Positions 60,441-64,000 of a DNA stretch of 64,000 nt are shown piece by piece (positions within the stretch are counted from its first letter, which is position 1; each line of letters begins with the position of its first letter). This stretch comes from Pseudodesulfovibrio sp. 5S69 (GTDB lineage: Bacteria > Desulfobacterota > Desulfovibrionia > Desulfovibrionales > Desulfovibrionaceae): assembly GCF_037094465.1 (NCBI RefSeq), contig NZ_CP146609.1, positions 2,158,501-2,222,500 on the forward strand, written 5' to 3'. Made by a program: the position numbers and the translations under genes. The notes beneath the pieces were generated by a model. The model had not been told where the DNA came from. It saw only the letters and a program-made list of their open reading frames with translations, and ran no database searches.

Positions 60441-61901
60441 TTATTTTTTCTTGTCCAAGGCTTCCTGAAGCTTGGCGCCGAGCAGCCCCATGGAGCCGGT
60501 ATCGGCCTTGCGCTTGGGCGCGAATTCCTTCCAGTCGCCGTCCTCGCGGGCGTCGCCGGTGGACAGGGATATCTTGCGCTCCCCGGCCTTGACCTCGCCT
60601 ACGACGACCTCGACCGTGTCCCCGGCGCGCAGCTTCTCGAAAGCGGCGGGCTTCTCGGAACGGGCGATGACGGATTTGGGCAGCAGGCCGGTGATGCCGG
60701 GTTCCAACTGGATGAAGATGCCGAACTGCTCCTGCTTTTCGACCACGCCCTCGACCTTCTGGCCGGCCTGGTAGCGGTCGGCCACGTCGGCCCACGGGTC
60801 GCCCTCGGCGTCCTTCATGGACAGGCTGATGCGCCGCTTTTCCAGATCGATGGACTTGATCTTGACCGAGACCGCGTCGCCTTCCTTGACCATGTCCGAA
60901 GGCTTGTTCACGCGCTTGATGTGGCTCATCTCGGAGACGTGGACCAGGCCGTCCACGCCGGGGGCGATCTCCACGAAGGCCCCGAAGTCGGCCAGCCGGA
61001 CGACCTTGCCGGTGACGATGTCGCCGGGGGCGAAGGTGGCGGACAGGGTGTCCCAGGGGTCCTGGGCCAGCTCCTTCATGGACAGGGAAATCTTGAGGCG
61101 GCCCTTGTCGTCGTGTTCCAGCCGGGTGATCTTGGCCCGGACCTTCTGGCCCACGGAGACCGCTTCTTCGGGATGGCCCACCCGGCCGTAGCCGAGCTGG
61201 GAGATGTGCACCAACCCTTCCAGGCCGGGCATGATCTCGACGAACGCGCCGAAGGCGGCCAATCGGGTGACGGTGCCCTCGACCTCGTCGCCCACCTTGG
61301 TCTCGCTGACGAAGGACTGGGCGGACTCGGCGGCCTCGCGTTCCAGCAGGGAGCGGCGGGAGACCACGATGTTGCGGCCATGGCTCTCCAGCTTGGTGAT
61401 CAGGAACTCCAGGGTCTGCCCCACGTATTCCTCGGGGGTTTCCACGAAGCGGGCGTCGATCTGGCTCACGGGGCAGAAGGCCCTGCGCTGCAGGACGGTC
61501 ACGTTGAAGCCGCCCTTGCAGGTGGACTCCACCTTGCCTTCCACGGGCAGGGCGCTCGCTTTGGCCTCCTCGAGCATGGCCAGGCCGCCGATGCCGGAGA
61601 TGGCGCGGGACAGCTTGATGCCGCTGGAGTCCTTGCCGATCACGTACAGCTCCACCTTGTCGCCTTCGGCCACGGTGCAGTTGCCGTCCTCGTCCAGCAG
61701 TTCCTCGCGTTCGACGATGCCGTCCAGCTTGGTGCCGGTGTCCACGAAGACCGTGTTCTCGCCCACCTGGATGACGGTGCCGGTCACCTTGTCGCCTATG
61801 GACAGGTCGTCACCGCCACCTTCGCTGTACTGTTCGAACAGTTCGGCGAAGGACTCTTCGCCTTCTTCCACGCCATTACGCTCTTTGAATTCTTCGGACA
61901 C
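60441..61901 (-). CDS. S1 RNA-binding domain protein (ribosomal protein S1-like)
   Basis: A 486-aa protein with five S1 domains, beginning near residues 34, 118, 206, 292 and 378 (e.g. GTVIQVGENTVFVDTG, GTVTRLAAFGAFVEIMPGLEGLVHISQ, GKVVRLADFGAFVEIAPGVDGLVHVSEMS). The canonical ribosomal S1 has six, so this may be a divergent S1 or a second S1-type RNA-binding protein. It precedes nothing in operon closely and is 27 nt downstream of ftsY's 3' end on the other side of the gene order (ftsY stop 61929 is on the same strand upstream region). Confidence 0.85.
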   Translation of the reverse strand: MSEEFKERNGVEEGEESFAELFEQYSEGGGDDLSIGDKVTGTVIQVGENTVFVDTGTKLDGIVEREELLDEDGNCTVAEGDKVELYVIGKDSSGIKLSRAISGIGGLAMLEEAKASALPVEGKVESTCKGGFNVTVLQRRAFCPVSQIDARFVETPEEYVGQTLEFLITKLESHGRNIVVSRRSLLEREAAESAQSFVSETKVGDEVEGTVTRLAAFGAFVEIMPGLEGLVHISQLGYGRVGHPEEAVSVGQKVRAKITRLEHDDKGRLKISLSMKELAQDPWDTLSATFAPGDIVTGKVVRLADFGAFVEIAPGVDGLVHVSEMSHIKRVNKPSDMVKEGDAVSVKIKSIDLEKRRISLSMKDAEGDPWADVADRYQAGQKVEGVVEKQEQFGIFIQLEPGITGLLPKSVIARSEKPAAFEKLRAGDTVEVVVGEVKAGERKISLSTGDAREDGDWKEFAPKRKADTGSMGLLGAKLQEALDKKK

Positions 61902-61928
61902 GTTGTCTCTACCGTTTGGGTAAAAGGG

Positions 61929-63323
61929 TTAAGTCAGCAGGGCCTTGGCGAAATCCTTGCCGTCGAAGGGACGGAGGTCTTCCATTTTCTCGCCGAGCCC
62001 CACGAAGGTGATCGGCAGTTTGTTCTGCAGGGTCACGGCGACCACCACGCCGCCTTTGGCCGTGCCGTCCAGCTTGGTCAGGATGATTTCATCCACGCCC
62101 ACTGCCTGATTGAACAATTTGGTCTGGCTCAGCGCGTTCTGGCCGGTGGTGGCGTCGATGACCAGGATGTTGCGATGGGGCGCACCCTCGTGCTTCTTGC
62201 CCAGCACCCGCTTGATCTTGGTCAGCTCCTCCATGAGGTTGGCCTTGGTGTGCAGCCTCCCGGCGGTGTCCAGGAGCAGCAGGTCGTACCCCTCGTTGAC
62301 GGCCTTGTCCATGGCTTCATAGGCCACGGCGGCCGGGTCGGAGCCCTCGGCCTTGGCGAAGAAGCCGGTCCCGAGGCGGTCGGCCCAGACGCGCAGTTGG
62401 TCGATGGCCGCGGCCCGGAAAGTGTCGCCCGCGGCGATGAGCACCTTGCGGCCCTGCATCTGGGCGCGGTAGGCCAGCTTGGCGATGGTCGTGGTCTTGC
62501 CCACGCCGTTGACGCCGATCATCATCAGCACCTCGGGCGGATTCACGGCCTCGATGCGCTTGGGAACCTTGAAGATGTCTTCCAGTTCCTCGCGCAGGAT
62601 ATCCTTGAAGTCGTCGGGGTTGTCGGTCCCGGCCTTGCGGGCGCGTGCCTTCAGGTTGTCCATGAGCTGGCCCGCAGCCTCCATGCCCACGTCGGCCATG
62701 ATCAGGATTTCCTCGAATTCCTCCCAGAAGTCGTCGTCCAGGGAGGAGTGGGCGGAGAGCAGGCCGTCAATGCGCTTGGTAATCTGTTCGCGGGTCTTGG
62801 AGATGCCCTCGGAGAGTTTGAGGAACAACCGGTCGCGTTCGTCCTCTTCGTCCTCCAGGTCCAGGGCCAGGGCCAGACGGTATTGCAGTTCGGACTTGAA
62901 GTCGGCCACGGCGTCGTAGCCCATGTCGTCCAGCCAGGCCTCGAATTTGGCGATGAAGTCGTGCGCCTCGGCGTCGGGCGCGCCCAGAGCCTTGAACAGG
63001 AAGCCCAGCCGGTCCCAGAGGGTCTGCCCCTTGCGGTCCACGCCTTCGACGATGATATTCAGCCATTGGGAGAGGCGGGGCTCGGCCTGGCGCAGGGCCA
63101 GGGTCAGCCCGGCCTGCCAGTCCTCGGCGGGCGTGGGCGCTGCCACATCGCTTGCGGGGGCCTCGGGCGCCGTCGCGGGTTCGGATACGGGCTCGGGCGC
63201 GGGCTCGGCCTTTGCCGGCTCGTCGAGGTCCAGCCCCTTTTCCCGCTTGTATTCGTCCAGGGCCTGCTGCGCCGCGTCTTCCGGGCTTGCCCAGGCCTTT
63301 TTCAGTTTGCTAAAAAATCCCAT
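61929..63323 (-). CDS. ftsY: Signal recognition particle receptor FtsY
   Basis: A 464-aa SRP receptor with an acidic, Pro/Ala-rich N-terminal region (~20-70), a helical N domain, and the NG GTPase domain: G1 GVNGVGKTTTIAKLA, DTFRAAAIDQL, DTAGRLHTK, TKLDGTAKGG. It docks ribosome-nascent chain complexes at the membrane. The stop lies 27 nt before the start of the S1-domain gene on the same strand, so the two are probably co-transcribed (ftsY first). Confidence 0.96.
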   Translation of the reverse strand: MGFFSKLKKAWASPEDAAQQALDEYKREKGLDLDEPAKAEPAPEPVSEPATAPEAPASDVAAPTPAEDWQAGLTLALRQAEPRLSQWLNIIVEGVDRKGQTLWDRLGFLFKALGAPDAEAHDFIAKFEAWLDDMGYDAVADFKSELQYRLALALDLEDEEDERDRLFLKLSEGISKTREQITKRIDGLLSAHSSLDDDFWEEFEEILIMADVGMEAAGQLMDNLKARARKAGTDNPDDFKDILREELEDIFKVPKRIEAVNPPEVLMMIGVNGVGKTTTIAKLAYRAQMQGRKVLIAAGDTFRAAAIDQLRVWADRLGTGFFAKAEGSDPAAVAYEAMDKAVNEGYDLLLLDTAGRLHTKANLMEELTKIKRVLGKKHEGAPHRNILVIDATTGQNALSQTKLFNQAVGVDEIILTKLDGTAKGGVVVAVTLQNKLPITFVGLGEKMEDLRPFDGKDFAKALLT

Positions 63324-63476
63324 CAGGGCCTCTTATATTGATTACGTTGTCAGTCCGGGCGTAGTTAATAGCCTACCTCGGTGTAGGTGGCAATAGATGA
63401 TGTTGCCCCACACGTGTTGCCATTATGCGGCCAAGCGGCTAAGAGCGAGAAAAAAATTCACCCAGAGGACGAATTC

Positions 63477-64000
63477 ATGAAACGAACCAAGATAATCGAC
63501 GCGCTGAACGCACAGGCCCCGGTGGATGACATCTGCATCAAGGGCTGGGTCCGCTCCAAGCGCGACAACAAGGGCTTTTCCTTCCTGGCCCTGAACGACG
63601 GCTCCTGCCTGGGCACCATCCAGGTCATCGTGGACCACACCCCGGACATCGAGGCCGCCCTGGACAGGGCCGGCACCGGTGCCTCCGTGGCGGTCTCGGG
63701 CGAGCTGGTGGAGTCTCCCGGCAAGGGCCAGAAGTGGGAGGTCCGGGGCAAGACGTTCGAGGTCATCGGCGAGGCGGACCAGGAGACCTTCCCCTTGCAG
63801 AAGAAGCGCCACTCGGACGAGTTCCTGCGCTCCATCGCTCACCTGCGTCCCCGGACCAATAAATTCGGGGCCATGTTCCGCATGCGTTCGCGTCTGTCCC
63901 AGGCCGTGCACCGTTTTTTCGCGGACAAGGGCTTCTTCTACGTCCACACGCCGATCATCACCGGCAGCGACTGCGAGGGCGCGGGCGAGATGTTCCGCGT
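63477..64000 (+). CDS. asnS: Asparaginyl-tRNA synthetase, N-terminal part
   Basis: The first 174 codons of a class II synthetase; the gene runs past the window end. An OB-fold anticodon-binding domain (~15-110: GWVRSKRDNKGFSFLALNDGS) is followed by AHLRPRTNKFGAMFRMRS (motif 1 region) and TGSDCEGAGEMF, typical of AsnRS. The ATG at 63477 follows AGAGGA. Divergent from ftsY. AspRS is less likely given these motifs. Confidence 0.92.
   Translation, partial: MKRTKIIDALNAQAPVDDICIKGWVRSKRDNKGFSFLALNDGSCLGTIQVIVDHTPDIEAALDRAGTGASVAVSGELVESPGKGQKWEVRGKTFEVIGEADQETFPLQKKRHSDEFLRSIAHLRPRTNKFGAMFRMRSRLSQAVHRFFADKGFFYVHTPIITGSDCEGAGEMFR

Noticed and set aside
63324..63476. T-box or other riboswitch in front of asnS
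   Set aside because: The leader is about 150 bp without the conserved T-box sequence or a terminator stem.

Overview
The window looks like a chromosomal segment of a GC-rich sulfate-reducing deltaproteobacterium of the Desulfovibrio/Pseudodesulfovibrio type. This is inferred from gene content: an Rnf operon preceded by a multiheme cytochrome c, a large UPF0324 exporter-like protein under a sigma-54 regulator, a chemotaxis operon carrying a HEAT-repeat protein, and a CpoB/DprA/XerC block. No rRNA is present, so genus is not fixed.

Layout. 1-6555 (+): 3' end of a multiheme cytochrome c followed by rnfCDGEAB, in which RnfB carries a fused GltD/NfnB-like NAD(P)H oxidoreductase and RnfC lacks the usual FMN/NADH loop. 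6718-8631 (-): arginine decarboxylase speA. 8794-12590 (-): a two-component system (c-heme-motif sensor kinase plus sigma-54 activator), divergent from a UPF0324 transporter operon (12899-14883, +) that has a well-spaced -24/-12 promoter. 15071-23811 (-): a compact citrate fermentation operon (2HCT transporter, citC, citD, citE, citF, citX, citG, citA-like kinase, citB-like regulator). 24195-26326 (-): accessory stretch with a secreted protein, a lipoprotein, an orphan gene and an ISL3-like transposase remnant.

26542-29090: a small AT-rich island in the 3' end of tRNA-Pro(CGG), bounded by a 48-bp direct repeat. Its only gene is a retron reverse transcriptase (NAxxH, YADD and VTG hallmarks) fused to a TOPRIM-like C-terminal domain. 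Directly upstream is a structured RNA whose ends are an 11-bp perfect inverted repeat, as expected for msr-msd a1/a2. This is the strongest candidate for a new system in the window.

29361-36739 (+): chemotaxis operon cheB, HEAT-repeat protein, cheR, cheY, cheA. 37131-47366: membrane protein, cpoB/ybgF, dprA, GDT1-family protein, HDOD protein, a chemoreceptor, a GGDEF protein, xerC-type recombinase and a cyclophilin. Two related ~280-305-bp modules with 12-bp terminal inverted repeats sit immediately after the stop codons of cheA and the cyclophilin gene. 47709-58576 (-): flavin oxidoreductase, LhgO-like oxidase, PPC protein, AddB-like and AddA-like recombination enzymes, EamA permease and ornithine cyclodeaminase-like protein. 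58696-64000: RluA-type pseudouridine synthase (+), solute-binding protein, five-domain S1 protein and ftsY (-), then the start of asnS (+).

How the parts work together: Rnf probably links cytochrome c, ferredoxin and pyridine nucleotides across the membrane; the cit operon takes up and cleaves citrate under its own sensor pair; the heme-type sensor with its sigma-54 activator probably controls the divergent anion exporter; the retron island is probably a phage-defence module. These roles are inferred from families and context; no search or folding program was run.
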